Below, in pieces: positions 11,985 through 25,400 of a stretch of DNA of 64,000 nt. Origin of the DNA: Straminergon stramineum (taxonomy: Eukaryota; Streptophyta; Bryopsida; Hypnales; Calliergonaceae); the NCBI GenBank assembly GCA_963920665.1, contig OY987272.1:18605001-18669000 (forward strand). The letters run 5' to 3'. The notes under the pieces are model-generated. The model did not search any database, had not been told where the DNA came from, and saw only the letters and a list, made by a program, of their open reading frames with translations. The position numbers and the translations under genes are program-made. The first letter of the stretch is position 1. The number at the start of each line of letters is the position of its first letter.

Positions 11985-13210
11985 AGTCTCTATCTTTAAT
12001 TTTTTATTCGAAAAGAATTTCTAATGTGATTTTGTTTTTGAAATTTGGTACAATTCATGCTCATTTCTAAATGTCCTTAGCAATGAAGAAAAAGAACATT
12101 GCACTCTACAAACTTATAAAGAGAAAAGTCATTTATTTTTGTAATTCATTTTCAAGTGCTACAATAGAATTTCAAAGGATTTTCTTAATAAATATACAAA
12201 GAATCAGTACTCAAAATAACAAATTTATTACGGTTTTGGGTTTAGGAAAATATTGGACACACATACATTTTGTGACACATGCATTTAGAGCTTAGTTTCC
12301 TATTTTCCTTTGTTCATTTTATGAAAACAATGCAATGAAAAAAAATTGAGGGTCTAAATTTGGAACCCAAAGGCTTCTAAAAATCCAGGTGCCGTAAAGT
12401 CCTAAACCTTTTTGAAAAAACACTAAAATTGAATCACTCTCTTTGTTTTTCAATTTCACTTCATGAATCACGTTAGAATTTTGTTTGAATTGATAAAATC
12501 ATTTGCTACTGGAAAGTTCTCTTAAAACAAAACATATGACAATTTAATTTCTAAATTACATACCAACAAAAATATGGTTACATGCTTCATGTTTCCTTCC
12601 AAAGATTTCAGGTGAATAAGATACAACTTCCTTTTTCAAACAAATCATTTCTATAGATTACTTTAAAATCCTTCATTGTAAATTTATGATGAATTTACTA
12701 ATTACGTCTCTTCATAGTTGATTCATTATAAGTATACACACTAAAACAATAAAACCACAATTGCTTTAACGGGTCGTCATGATAATTCAAATATGAATGA
12801 AATTGTTGGAACACAACTTCTAAGAAGGTCCAAGTAATTCCATATCATAAATGAAATGGTCTTCTTCCAAGACTTATTCCAAATCAAATTGAACGGGCTC
12901 AGAAACTTTGCACCCACACATCATACATCATGTAATTTGTCATACAAGCTTGTCAACTAAATATCCATCTACATTGAAGAAGAAATATTGCACTTTGCAC
13001 TCAAACAAGAGATATTTTTGATTTGTCAAAAATTGATATTCATTCAAAAACAATTCAAATACATTGAAAAATTCAAAATGTATGTCTAATTTCACATATA
13101 TTGACATACTCTAGGGGTGCATATATACTAAGCAATCTACATGCATAAAGCCAAAGTTTTACATTTATCAAATATTTATAAAACTCTATATAGTACACTC
13201 TTCCACTATA
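11985..13210. other. No gene seen; AT-rich sequence
   Basis: Strongly AT-rich, with no frame showing a recognisable domain. It lies downstream of the minus-strand kinase-like pseudogene and may include its old 3' untranslated region. Confidence 0.55.
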
Positions 13211-13213
13211 TTA

Positions 13214-14698
13214 CTAATATGAATGTTGGAAGTGTTCATCCGGCATAGGCCAATTGAATTGGCCAGTGAACTGATTGATGATGTGGGCCAAACCACCCCG
13301 ATAACCATCACCTCTTTGACAAAGCTAGTCCAAGTATTGGTGAAACACAATTCCCAATTGGTGGTGGCTAAACATGGCCATTGCATTTGTTTCTCGTTGC
13401 AATCTGCTGTAGTTCGTTGACATGCATTGTTTATTGATCCTTTGAGCTATTTTACCAATCGCATATTCCTTCGATGCACGTGATAAATGTGGAATGATTT
13501 CCACATTTGCATCTCTTCTATGCAAATATGCAATGCTTGGATCCACCCACCACCTCCTTCTTAAAGCTTTGTTCATGTCACTTGCAGATGTGAACGTATA
13601 CAAGGATTTCATTGGTTTGGTAGCTATAGTAGTCATGCCCCAATTGCAAATGCCAATGTAAACACGTAATTCATCATCAGGAAAATGAAACATGATGTTG
13701 TCTGGAAAAATATCATTGTGTAGATGTCTAGACACATGTACCGCATTCATGATATGCACCAATGCCCAAGCAAGCTCGGTGCGCTTCTTCCGAAACCGAG
13801 CGAGATGAAAAGCTTTAGTCACATCTGACTTTGTTAGATTTGAATATTGTAACCGAACATATATGTTATCTGGATAATCGTTGTCTAGGTTCAACATTTG
13901 CCGAAGTGTTCCGCCATTCCACCAATACGAGTACCCTTCATTTGTTCTTGCATGAACTGCAACAAACTGTATGACTCTTGAATGTGGAATCCTCATTGCC
14001 ATTGATTCATTCTGATGTTCCAACTTTGCAAGCTGAGGCTGCGTAGCATGGTAGTTGTATATCTTTGCTGCGAACTCCCAAGATGGAGCTATCCCTGGAC
14101 ATCCTTCAATTCTCACCCTCTGAATCGTTGCAAATCCTCCCCTCATGATTAAGCCATCTTAGGGAATCACTCGTGCGGTGTCCGAAAGCGCTATAAGATG
14201 ACGTCTACCCATATCCAATTCAACAAGACCCTCATCACTAGTCCACCAACCCAATGACCCTCGTCTATTACGACTCTTCGCATATAGGGCGCAACGCCCA
14301 ATAAGCAATTGAGCTTTGAGAATGACTTGCTCAAAGGCTTCATCATTTGCACGATGTTGTTTCCCGTATTTTCCGAGAACCACATCAACATTCTACAATG
14401 CATCATGCACCTTGTTCTCCAAACATTTGTTGAAGCCCTTCTTCTCCATCTCATGTTGCCATTGTAGAACGTTCAAGGCATCCAACATTTTATGCGTCAT
14501 GTCTGCCTTGAATTTGGATGGACACTCCTCTCCATATCTTACATATTTTGTGTCAAGAGACACAATGGTTTCCAATTCATAGAATTTTGCAATGCATTTG
14601 GTCAGGTATGCTTTGCATCCATCGGATGGAATTTCCTTAGTTGCCACCTTCTCTTGTACCACTTGTTTTTCCTTTGCCGCCTTCTTCGATCTTGGCAT
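13214..14698 (-). pseudogene. Protein-kinase-like ORF, broken by three nonsense codons
   Basis: A single minus-strand frame of 495 codons runs from ATG (14696-14698) to a stop at 13214-13216. It is interrupted by TAG at 14393-14395, TAA at 14159-14161 and TAG at 13325-13327, with no frameshift needed. The N-terminal part starts basic (MPRSKKAAKEKQ) and then looks helical. From about residue 185 kinase-like motifs appear in order: a glycine-loop-like RGGFATIQRV, then FAAKIY with the usual lysine, then a catalytic-loop-like HNDIFPDNIMFHF replacing HRDxKxxN, then IGICNWG where DFG would be. Asp and Asn of the loop are kept, but the DFG Asp is Asn. That suggests an atypical kinase or pseudokinase even before decay. 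It lies among transposon ORFs and GC-rich blocks, so a mobile origin is inferred. Confidence 0.7.
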
Positions 14699-14879
14699 CG
14701 TGATAAATTTTTAATACCAAAAATTTGTAACTAAAACTTAGAAATTCGCTACAAAAAATAGCAATAATTAGGCCCCCAAATAAGACTTCCATCTTCCCGA
14801 GGAGAAGAACCAATGGAGGATGAACCACCAAGCTCTCTACTCCACATTTGCAAAATGCAAGGGGCAAGGCAAGAGTGAT

Positions 14880-15290
14880 TGCGGACGGGCCATCTGCCCC
14901 TCTTATACAGGGCAGACAGCTCGTCCCCGTCCGCCTCTTCCTAGTTGTCTGATCGTATGGACGGCCTTCCGTCCACCTCTTCCTGGCCATCCGATCATGA
15001 GGACGGCCTTCCGTCCGCCTCGTCGCAGCCGTTCGATAGTCCGGGCGCATTTCGACCACCTCAAGGTGGCCGTCTGCCTTCTCTTGGCCATCTGATTCTG
15101 TGGACGGTCTTCCGTTTGCCCGGAGCCAACTATCCGATTGTACGGATAGTCATCCGTCTGCCTCGAGCCGGCCGTCCGATCAGCAAGATGATCGGGTGAT
15201 CGGCATCCGCCAGATCCGATGGCCAACTTGTTGCGGACGCCACTAGCTCGTCAGATCGAACGGATGGCAAACTATCCCCACGATCGGAGA
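14880..15290. repeat. CpG-dense GC-rich block (C-rich on plus strand)
   Basis: Many CCGTCCGCCTC / GGACGGCCTTCCGTCC words occur, with a rough ~55-bp repeat of GACGGCCTTCCGTCC. It starts about 180 bp upstream of the start codon of the minus-strand kinase-like pseudogene. It could be that gene's old promoter region or a separate repeat. The predicted frames are composition artefacts. Confidence 0.65.
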
Positions 15291-15399
15291 TTTTAATTTC
15301 TCTTGAACATCTCTAAGCCAAACATAGGTATCATATTGAACATTTCGATTTCAAACGAAAGTAAGAATCAAGTAAATCATCTATCATGGAAATGAAAAA

Positions 15400-15950
15400 A
15401 AATTATAGAGGGATAGTCGGTGAGGTTTGCTTGTTGAAATACTCTCACTATTGAGATTCTCATGTTTACATAATTTTATCTTAAAATTATTAATGTTCTA
15501 GTTTCAATCTTGAATATACTCAACTTATCAATTCTCTTATGAATAAAAACTAAACATCTTTTGGTGGAATTTTTCTTCCTATGTTCTCATGCTCTCATCT
15601 AAATTCTTCAAGTCTTCAACATACAAAATTATAAAATTGTACTCACAAGTGGAAATATTTATTGTTTCAATAATTAGAAGCCAAAAATCTAGTCAAGCAA
15701 ATAGCAAAATCATTTGTTTCAGTCACCTTGAATGCAAATATCTTACAATCTATGTGGGTTAAGTTTTTGAAATTGCTTCTACACATTCATAAATTGCTAT
15801 AGTACAAAATCGTACAATCTGACATGCCAAAAACATTGTTCCTACATTTTCTAGTTCTTTGTAATTGAAATGGCAATTCTAAATCACTAAATGATCTTCG
15901 ATGGAAAAGAGCCTTCGGACTTCTAGAGTTTACAATTCAATTTCTGATAG
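15400..15950 (+). repeat. Dispersed repeat, copy 1
   Basis: Shares an ordered series of segments with 47.2-48.0 kb and 54.2-55.26 kb. They include a CTCACTATTGAGATT-like segment, TCAATCTTGAAyaTACT, AATCTAGTCAAGCAA, AAATATCTTrCAATCTATG, and a right end resembling GAGCCTTCGGACTTCTAGAG. Alignment is by eye. It is diverged and has no coding potential. Confidence 0.6.
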
Positions 15951-16348
15951 CAAATGGAACTAAAATGCTGGTTCTCGCTATTCTAGAAACCTCTATTGTA
16001 TATTTGGGACATCCTTTGCATTTGCAATTCACCTATTCACATTGAATGATTGGAATGAAAATATTGTAGAAAGTGGTCCAATACATTTTCCATTTTCACA
16101 AATACCCATTAACCCATAGTCATGCATCAATGGTATTAAATCCTACAAATTACGTGACATAAATATCGCTTTATTGAAATATAAAAATACAATGTATTTC
16201 TATCAAAATCACAAAAAAGGTGATTACAACTCGTCAAGAGCATTGTGCTATATTTGCCGCACTCTACCATCTATGTACATTACAATGAGTGAACCATACA
16301 GTAAAACAAATATAAGATGACTAGAATACCATACTCTACTTAACTACT

Positions 16349-17437
16349 TTATTCTAAATCTGAATCTGAATTGGAATCCTTGTTGTTATTTGGGCCCGAA
16401 GGATGTACCCCAATATATGGTCCACCTCCATAGTTGTAACCATATCCACTTGATGCACCTCCTTGTCCATATTCATTTCCAAAAGAAGAACCTCCAAAGG
16501 TTGGAGGAGGAATTGGAGCACTCTCCCAGGACCCTCTTTGACTTGATCCACCATAATAAGGGCCTCCCTGATGCCCATATGAACCATGTGTAGTCAATCC
16601 AGAGTAGTATTGAGAGCCTCCATGGCTAGAACCACCATAGTGTGTCGTTCCATGGCTTCCTCCTATACTTTGAGAGCCAACTCGGGGGGCGTTACCATAA
16701 TCTGAACCACATGTCCCATCTCGTGATCCACGTGCATTATAGTCACGGTAGTAGGACCCATCATGTTGCTGACCCTGGTCTTCCACGCTTCGGCACATGG
16801 CCTCCTGCATTTGTTGTTGGTACTCAATGTCTTCCCAATCTTCTTGACGTTTGTGTCTCTCACCAAATGTCATGAGTGCTGGATCATCATCAACATCATC
16901 TTCATCTGACCAATCATCTTCAGCATCCTTCAAGACGACCGAAGGAAGTCCTCCATAGCCTCGATTGGACCACTCCGGCATGCAATCGCTTGGTCCAACC
17001 TAGTTAGTAGGAATTATGGCTTCCTCGCGAATGAAATTCTTGACATTACACCCTGCAACCGTGCGCCAATCTATTTCTTTATAGAATACTATCTCCGCCC
17101 AAATCATAGCCATATTCGAATAGTTCATGATGTTTGGTTTGGAGCTTGGTAAACTTGATGTAGATGTTGTCTCCTCATATCAGCGAACAAAGTGTTCGCT
17201 CTTACATGTGGACATTTGTCCTTCCCAACGACGAACTTGCACCTGTGCGCGATCACATGACCATAGTTTGGAGAGGTGTATCATTTTTACGTACTTCTTG
17301 CATGTTGTCCAGTCCCATACTTTCTTGGGCTCTTTTTCCCATCCATGCTTCGCAACGCAAGTTACGTCTGCCCACTCTTTCCAATCCATCTCTTGTGATT
17401 TCCCCTTCTTACTTCCTCCACCACTTTCGCCCGACAT
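16349..17437 (-). pseudogene. TCKKYVKM-module protein with Gly/Ser/Tyr-rich tail, two nonsense codons
   Basis: One minus-strand frame of 363 codons runs from ATG at 17435-17437 to a stop at 16349. It is broken by TGA at 17180-17182 and TAG at 17000-17002, with no frameshift. The N-terminus (MSGESGGGSKKGK) leads into WDWTTCKKYVKMIHLSKLW. A very similar stretch opens the RING-H2 ORF at 22.4 kb. The middle part has an acidic run (DDWSDEDDVDDD), and the last ~110 residues are rich in Gly, Ser, Tyr and His in GGSS/GGSHG-type repeats. I do not recognise the family. The acidic and low-complexity tail recalls accessory or transposase tails of plant hAT-like elements, but there is no transposase core. 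The nonsense codons fit CGA-to-TGA and CAG-to-TAG transitions. Confidence 0.65.
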
Positions 17438-17849
17438 GATAACCTCCGAACCTCAATTTAATAATGAACCAAAAGGATTACAAAGTTTAAATGCAATTTC
17501 CGCCTGCTTTGGCTAAATGTACCAAATGAAAAAAAAGAATTTGGATTAAAACAAATTGCACCTATTGTTACTAACAACCAAATCACCCGTAAAATTGAAC
17601 ACCTTGAGTTTCTGACAACCCAATCAACTCGAACACGGTTCAAGAAATTAAGAACACTCAAATGAACTCCATAAAATTCAAGACTTATAAGTTGGGGCAG
17701 CCCCTAATCACTCAAACCAATATGATTTAAAAAAGTGAATACGAACACAATTGTTCACGAACCAAGCTAGAAGGGGCGTGCAGATTCCCGAAGGCACTGG
17801 ATCACCCACTCTGGAAGGGAAACGATTGTGAAGAAATGAGCTGTCCGTG

Positions 17850-18535
17850 TTGCCATTTATGCGGTCAACGCTTTAGGGTATGAGGACGCTGCCATCGGAA
17901 TCAGACGGCACAAAGGCAGACGAGCAGATCGGGTGGTCTGAAATCGCCGTCCGATGGATCACATGGTCATCGACAAGCATCGAACGAAGCAGCACGGATG
18001 CGGACAGGGAATGCGAACGCGGATGAGGAATGCGGACAAATTCCGGACAGGCGGACAGACAATATGGACGGGAACTATGGACGCGCGGATAAGAACTACG
18101 GACGCGCGGACGGGCGGATAGAGAGGAGCATGGGACCGAGCGAGGGAGACGTTTTTTAGTTTGGGACTTTACGGTCGGGCGGAGAGGAGCGTGGGAGGGG
18201 AAAGGTGGGCGAGACTGCAGGACATCGGGAGGGGAGGTGTTTTTCAATTTCTGAATTCCTGGTTGGACGGACGGGTAGACGGAGAGGAGTGTAGGAGGGA
18301 GAGGTGGGAAGAAGAGGTGGGTGGGCAGGAGAGAGGGAGGCGTTTTTTAGTTTGGGAGTTGGTGTTTGGTTTACGGCGGACGGGTGAATGGGCAGACGAA
18401 GAGGAGCATGGAAGGGGAGAGGTGGGCGGGACTACAAGAGGGAGGAGTTTTTCAATTTCTGAATTGGTGGTTAGGCGGACGGGCGGGAGAGGTGTTTTGA
18501 ACTTTGTGGAGATGGGTGGACGGATGGTTTAGTAG
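17850..18535. repeat. CpG-dense GC-rich block (G-rich on plus strand) with ~200-bp internal duplication
   Basis: Words such as GACGTTTTTTAG-TTTGGGA (18148 and about 18339) and TTTTTCAATTTCTGAATT (about 18242 and 18449) recur about 190-208 bp apart. GGCGGACGGGCGG-type sequence lies between them. TGCCATTTATGCG at 17851 and GACGTTTTTTAG at 18148 both recur, in the same order and orientation, in the block at 21.97-22.2 kb, so the two blocks are related. Confidence 0.7.
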
Positions 18536-18989
18536 GCAGAGATTGCATTACATGGTGAATTAAGAAAAATAGAGAAATTATTTTTAATATGTTATGTCAT
18601 GAGGTCTTAAACTGATTCAACTATCAAAAGTGACATCCCAAAGTCTCTTGTTTGAAAAATCATTTGATTTGTAAATAAAGAATTCAAATTAGTGTGTAAA
18701 GAAATTTTGTTTTACATTGGTGCTTTTGTACAAGTTTGTGATGTCAACAATACTTTTTCACTAATAGCAAAAGAAATTCGATGTTAAGATTGTAACAAAA
18801 GCCTTCAGGGTTCAATTTATTATTGTTTTTCATGCCTTTCAAGGAAAATAATTAATCCCTAAAGTCCCAAAGGCCCTACACTCTTATACGGGACTCTTAT
18901 GATATGTGATCTCAATTAAATGATTTATTTCTAAATTTTTGGTTCAAGATTCTTCACTTAAGAGTTAAATGTTTCAATACAAGATATTC

Positions 18990-19310
18990 TAAAATGAAAT
19001 TCATTAGTGCCAAAAATCTAAAGTGTAGAAAATGAAAAGCCCAACAATCTACTATAGCAAGATGGAAGAAAAAAAATTTTGGGCTTACTTTAAATGCAAA
19101 TACCATGCAATGTATGTACTCAAAGTTTTCAAGATGACAAGATTACTCACACACATTTTTATACCAGTCCAGTATAAATTCCTATGGTTAAATATGCCCA
19201 AAAATCAATTTTTAAGATTTTTGTCTCTTTGCATTTGAAATGCCAGTTTTGAGTGATATTTGATGGGAAAAAAAGCATGAAGGCTTTAGGGGTTCAAGAT
19301 TTTACAAAAT
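18990..19310 (+). repeat. Dispersed repeat, copy 2 (partial)
   Basis: Resembles the 47.75-48.0 and 54.83-55.07 kb copies: GTGCCAAAAATCTA, AAATGCAAATACCATGCAAT, CCAGTATAAATTCCTATGGT, and a right end near AAGGCTTTAGGGGTTCAA. Judged by eye. No coding potential. Confidence 0.5.
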
Positions 19311-21650
19311 CCTAGGCCTACATAACTACATAAGCAATTCAATCAATAATGTAAATTTATAATCTAAAAGATATGATAATATGAACCTTTCTATATAATT
19401 ATTTGCAAAAACGTTTTGAGATGAAACACACTTGTAATCATTGAAGTATGACCATTTCTAATTTCTTGTAATTGAAGACTCATCATATTTGAAGGTCAAT
19501 CACATTGTACATTACCTAAGCTCTAATATTTGGGGGTTGTGATAAATTTATGATCGGTTTACAATTTAAAATGCACACAAGTATACATAGGTATAAGTGT
19601 CAAAGTGTGTATGATATGAATTTTCAATTCATTTCGTTGTATAAATGCTTACTTTAATCTTGTCCACAACATTTCACATTACATTAAAATGCTTGAATCA
19701 TTTTAGCACCATCCTATACATTCGATAAATGTTATAATAGAATAATGAGATAATATAATTTCTTTTAGTATATTCATATTAGTGTTCTAAACTATGAATA
19801 CATTCGACAACAAAAATTGAAGACACACTCCAAGTTATAATTGAATGTTCCACATTTATTTAATGGCTCATAATAAAGTGATAATTCAGGTGCTAAATCT
19901 TAAGAAAAATTGAAATCTACATGAGTAACATATTAACATGAGTACATGACAATTGACACAGTAAGTAAGGTCTACATCTACATTATATTGTCATGATTGC
20001 ATTCCAAATTGCAAAGTAATCATAGCCTCATAGGTAAAACACTAAAACATATTCCACACATCGCATCAATAATGTTGAAAATTCATGCAATGTTATAAAT
20101 TCAGTATGTACAATTGAGGGTTGTATAATTCTGATTTTTTTGGCAACCCAGGCGGGTGGGAGGGACATCCCTAAATAGGGCCTTTCCTATAAATAACAAA
20201 CCAATCATAATCCAAAAAAGAATCTCATAGAACAAAAAATAGTACCAAGCCAAAAGAGAATATTCATATTTAGCCATCCAACTATTATGTCCATCAAATC
20301 AACCCCACATCTTCTCAATAAACTTATGAAAAGAAGTTTAAAGTACATAAAACCAAATAAAGATCATGACAAGATCTTTTTATGGTATAATACCAATAGG
20401 TAGAAAATATCAAATCACTAGAGACCACTCAAGCTAGGAACTAAATCAAGTACTATCAAAGTGATTTAGAACCCCCCAAAAGAATTTGTTGCCAAGGTCT
20501 TATGGAAAGAGCCACCATAAAGATTTAACCAAAGAAGTTGTGGACCTCACCTGTCCCCATGACAAACCAAACATTGGAATGTTAGTAAGTCGTAGACAAG
20601 GTGTCTTCAGCCCACAACTGCATGTTATAGTAGTCACAAAAGAAAAATCCAACAAGCAAAGCTCAAAACTACACACAAGAAAATGAACAACAAAATACAA
20701 ATCACAGCCTAACACATTGTGCACCAAAGATGACCTGTGGAGACAACATTCTGGTCCTCACTCCCACCAACCATAGTCACTTCCAACACCTTGTAAAAGC
20801 CAACAATATGAAATTGTGAAGGCTCAAGGGTAGTTTCAATCCCTTATATATTGGCCATAGCAGTATTCAATTAAGGTTAAGTCAAGTCCAAGCCGTGGTC
20901 TCCAAGAAAACATGCCTTGGATCCCAACCACCCATAGGCCCCAAGAATTAATGACTTGATATCTAGGGATAAAAAATTAGCCAAGTCAAACAAACTTGTA
21001 CTAGAAGGAACCCTTAAATTAGGAAAAATCAATTCTCCATAATCTAAGGATTTTTCAAGGACCACTTTTAGCCATCCATCACAGTACTAGCATAGTACCC
21101 CTTATGATGTGCCAGGCAAACCTATAATGACAATCAATGAAGCAAAAGACACTAGTCAAGTCAAATTGACAAGTGTAAAAAATCCATCTTAAGCATGGAA
21201 GCTTCTAATAATTCCTTGACCTACAACCAAGTGTAAAAAATTGTCATATAATCGAGAAACAACCAGGTGATTTCAATCAATTGTCCATGGCTAGAAAAAA
21301 TTAATTAAGAATATAGACCCACCAAAAGAAAAAGGTCCATATTGCATATAATGGTGTCAAAGTATAAAAAACCCCAATGGCTAATTAAAAGAAAAAGAAA
21401 TAATCCTAAAGAAACCAAGACTTACGGGAGGGATGGGAGGGGCTTATCAATAAATCCCCTAGTAAGTGTATAAAACACAACCCACTATAGAAGATAACTA
21501 TAAAATACCCATATAAGAAAATATTGGACATTAAATAGTAACAAATATTTATAAAAGGTTAACTCTCTTATAAACATCAAATATATTCCAAAAGAGGTGC
21601 CAACACCATTTCCTTTGTAATACCAAAAATATAAATAATAAATAATGTGC
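19311..21650. other. No gene seen; AT-rich sequence
   Basis: No supported coding region. The short open frames near 20.5-20.7 kb have no recognisable domain and overlap on both strands. A short degenerate TTTAGGG-like stretch (about 21,659-21,695) follows. It is too short and irregular to call interstitial telomeric DNA. Confidence 0.55.
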
Positions 21651-21839
21651 TAAGACTGAGGGTTTAAGGTTTAGGGTATAGGGTATAGGGTTTGGAGAGC
21701 ATGTTTAAATGTGGGAAGGAATATCTGGAATTACCTTTTCTTACATTAATACTACATTGGATACTTCTAGCATTCAAGACGGTTTTTTGGTACATGAATC
21801 TATCCTTCTCAAAATTCAATGCTTTAGGACTGCTAGCAA

Positions 21840-22215
21840 ACTAACGTCAGGTGGGGTCTCCAACGAGGTGAACACTGTTGCGTCTGGTTGGTCAGTGATG
21901 GCAGATGGCCTGAGCGGAGAGCTAGGTGTGGGGTCGGTTGGTGATGGCGAACAACCTGAGCGGACGGCTAGGTTTGCCATTTATGCGAACGCGGACGGCC
22001 TGAGCAAACAACCTCAATGGATAGAATGGTCCAAGAGTGGCCCGTGGTCGGGATTGGCAGAGGGGAGGTTCGGTTGCGGTCTGAAGTAGACGGATAGCTG
22101 CATGTCCGCCACCGAAGCGGTCGGCTGGCGTCCACGGCAGTGGACTGCAGGTCCGGGTCCGCTTCAAGGTGGACGTTTTTTAGGTTTGGTGGCGGACAGG
22201 TATATTGGGGGACGG
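21840..22215. repeat. CpG-dense GC-rich block (G-rich on plus strand)
   Basis: Carries GCGGACGGCCTGAGC-type repeats, roughly three times as GGCCTGAGCGGA / AACCTGAGCGGAC / GGCCTGAGCAAAC. It also has TGCCATTTATGCG (21975) and GACGTTTTTTAG (22172) in common with the 17.85-18.5 kb block. It ends about 220 bp before the start codon of the RING-H2 ORF. Confidence 0.7.
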
Positions 22216-22432
22216 GCTCCTCATTTGCTCTCACTTCTACTCTCCTTCGGTGTCAGGTTGGATGTGCTACTGTTGCTTTAAGTGTTAGTTGCTTCTATAG
22301 GGTGGAGAGTGGGGGTCCTTGAGCTTTTGTTACTATTGCTAATTTACACAGTCACTTATTTTCACACATCTCACAATACTCACATGCCGTGATATTATTT
22401 TTCGAAGGGCTCAAAAATTCAAATCATCCATC

Positions 22433-25400
22433 ATGACTGATCAAGGTGTTCCTACCAACGACAGGAGGACTTCAGGAGGTGAAAAAAAGAAAGGGACTAA
22501 AGCGAAGGGGGTCCCTCATGGGCTTCACTATGAGATTTTAGATGACCCGAATATCAAAGCGGAGAGCAGTTGGGAGGAGGAGGAAGTGGAATATTAGACC
22601 TTCAAAACATGCAAGAAGTATGTTAAAATGTACCACATTGACAAGTAGTGGCCTCGGGATTGCTATGTGGTGCATACACATGGTTTTTGTTGTAAGCCAC
22701 GTAGTTGCAACAATAAGTATTTTGTGCATCGATCGGAGGAGGTGTGGCGGGCACTATTTGGGGACAAGCCAAGGAGTAAGGGATGCATAAATTATAGTGT
22801 GGCGTCCATGGTGTATGCAGAACTCATTTTAAACTGCAAGGTAGATTGGAGCACTTATCCATCCAAGGTGGATTCTCCACTTTTACTGCAAGCCAATCAA
22901 AAAGACATTTCCAATCTGTACGATTTTCAGGCAGAACCAAGTGAACCAACGAAGACCCCAAAAGTATTAAAAAATACTACAATGCGTACAACAAAGGTCT
23001 CCAAGGTTTTAGGTGATGCAGTACAATTAAGGCCCACAAAAGTGGCACAACCTTGCATGGAAGTGAGCAATGTCTCCTCAGGAGGTGTGGACAGAGAGGT
23101 TTTTGTAACTCCTCCAACGTGCTTCACATCCACACCAAATGTGATAACATTGGGTAAACAAAGCATGGCTCCAAGCAAGGAAGCTACAATGAATGAAACA
23201 ACCTTGGGTGGTCTAGACATGGCTGCAAACAAAGAAACACTGGTAGAAGAACGTGGGTCACCTTTTTCACCAGATGGAGAGGTCAATGAGGAACAACTTG
23301 CAAGGACCAATGCTACAATTCAGGGTTACATAGATAGTAAAGCTCTTGAGAGCTTGATGGAATATGCAACTGTGATTTCTCAGCTACCAATGACGCCAAT
23401 GCGAAGCCAAACATTGAGCCCAATTTGAATGTTGAGTCCGCATCAAAACGTAAGCCTGAGTTGCAGGTTGAGCCCTAGACAAATATTAAGCGCAGAAACT
23501 AGAGGGCATCTACATTTGGCAACTTTAAACTCGGCATAATTGGAGATTCTTTGTTCCATACCCACCGCCAATCAATTGGAAAAGCTGTTAGAATGTTGTA
23601 GTCATGGGCGAGTACTAGCAGAACAACATCTTCATTCTAATACCGAAAATGAGGTAGGTAGCTCTAGTGAGCCCACAGGAAAAGGTGGCTAGGGTTCTAT
23701 TTCACAAACCGCATACAGATTGAGAACTTCAACTAAAATGGTAGTTGAAATTACTCCTTGGGTTAGGGACATGGCAGAGGAATTTTCCAGAATGGCACCT
23801 GAATTGTTGACTTGTGCCTTGGCTTTTTGCAATTTCATCGAGAAAGTGGCACCAATTCTTGAAGGTGGTGTGATGAACTTAAAAAATTTGATGGCCTTAG
23901 AGGAAGACATTCATCAGCTGAAGATGAAGTGTGAGGACTTGGAAATGAAGCTGTAGATGTCACAGAAAAACATGGAGCATGAACGTTGTAAGAAGGTCAT
24001 TCAAAGAAAGCGCATCGAAGAATTGGAGCTCGAAGTACAAAAGTTGAAGAGGGGTAGGCCTACCACGGACTTTGTGAACATTCTATTTGTGCAAGAAAGT
24101 CAAGAGAGCTATCAACTCTCTCTTCCTTTTGAGAAGGTAAAAGCAGTGGAGATGTCCATCATCTTGAATGTGGATGAGGTTGGGAATGACAAGAAATGTG
24201 AAGAGGTAGTACGGACCATCATTCCTAATATTTCCCGTACATTACAAGATGCTTCGACGCAAACGAAAGGCAATGAGGTGGAAGAGCTACAATTGAAATT
24301 AGATGAAGCAATTCAAGAGAAAATCCTTGTTGAGGTGGAGTTGGACCAATTTAAAAAAATCATGGGCATGGAAGAATGCATGCCAAAGAGCGGATTAGAG
24401 TCTCGATGGTTGGCATGGGTACAGAAACTCCAAGACAAACCCTCTGTAGTATCTCGAGCAATGAAAGGGCTTATGAAATTGGCAATGAAGTCAGATGAAG
24501 AATGCAATGTTGTAGAGACCTCTTTGTTTTGGTTTAAGAAAGTGTTTGATGAACATCCAAGGGGTTCCACCGAAATTACATGTTGGGGGAACATGGATGA
24601 CATGTTTGAGCGGTTGAACCACACAGAGAAGGACGATGTTGCACACATCGATTGGGCCTTGGAAGTAGAGGAAGGGTGGGTCCCTTACAACACGCTTTCA
24701 ACGCACATCAAGGAGAAAAACAAGACAGTAGTGCATGCTTGTGATCCAGCCCCAGGAATCTTGAAGAGTCATTGTAGCCTTTGCCAAGGTCCTTTTGGCC
24801 CTGAAGGAGTCCTAACCATGGGCCAATGTCGCCACACTTTTCATATGACATGCATCGTGAAAGCATCACTCATTCGTTCAGTTTGTACCGAGTGTCGTTC
24901 TCCTCTGAGCCCTCGGTTCTACGAAATGCTTGGGATCTTGGAAGATATGCCCCCCGGCCACAAATACAACCGATGGACCCTTCCTCTTGATCAAGGGCCA
25001 TACTAGTTCTAGAATTTCTTACATTGGGGGCGACTTCTCACATGGGATTCAATTGAATGCCAACATGGATTGTATGAGGAGTCTGGAGAGCTAGTGGATC
25101 CTTTCATGTGGATGACCGTCAACAGAGAGGTGGAGTTGCGGGCTTGGGGTATTGAAGATGGCGAGGCTCGTGAATTGTTTTGTTGCAACATGGAGGGCCA
25201 TTGGAGTGTGCAACACAAGAAGTTTTTTCGGTTACCCGACAAAGAAGTGCAAAAAGGGCCAAAAAAAACTTGGGTAGAGGTGGAGCATGCTCAAGAGTTC
25301 AATGAGCAATACAGGGCTTATAATCACACTTTGATTGGTAGGGCCCTTTTCTTGTCAAAGTTGGAAGAAGCTACCAAAGCTCATGCTCTTGTGGAAATAG

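Noticed and set aside
21659..21695. TTTAGGG-like words resembling plant telomere repeat
   Set aside because: Only a few irregular units (TTTAGGGTATAGGG), too short and degenerate to claim interstitial telomere sequence.
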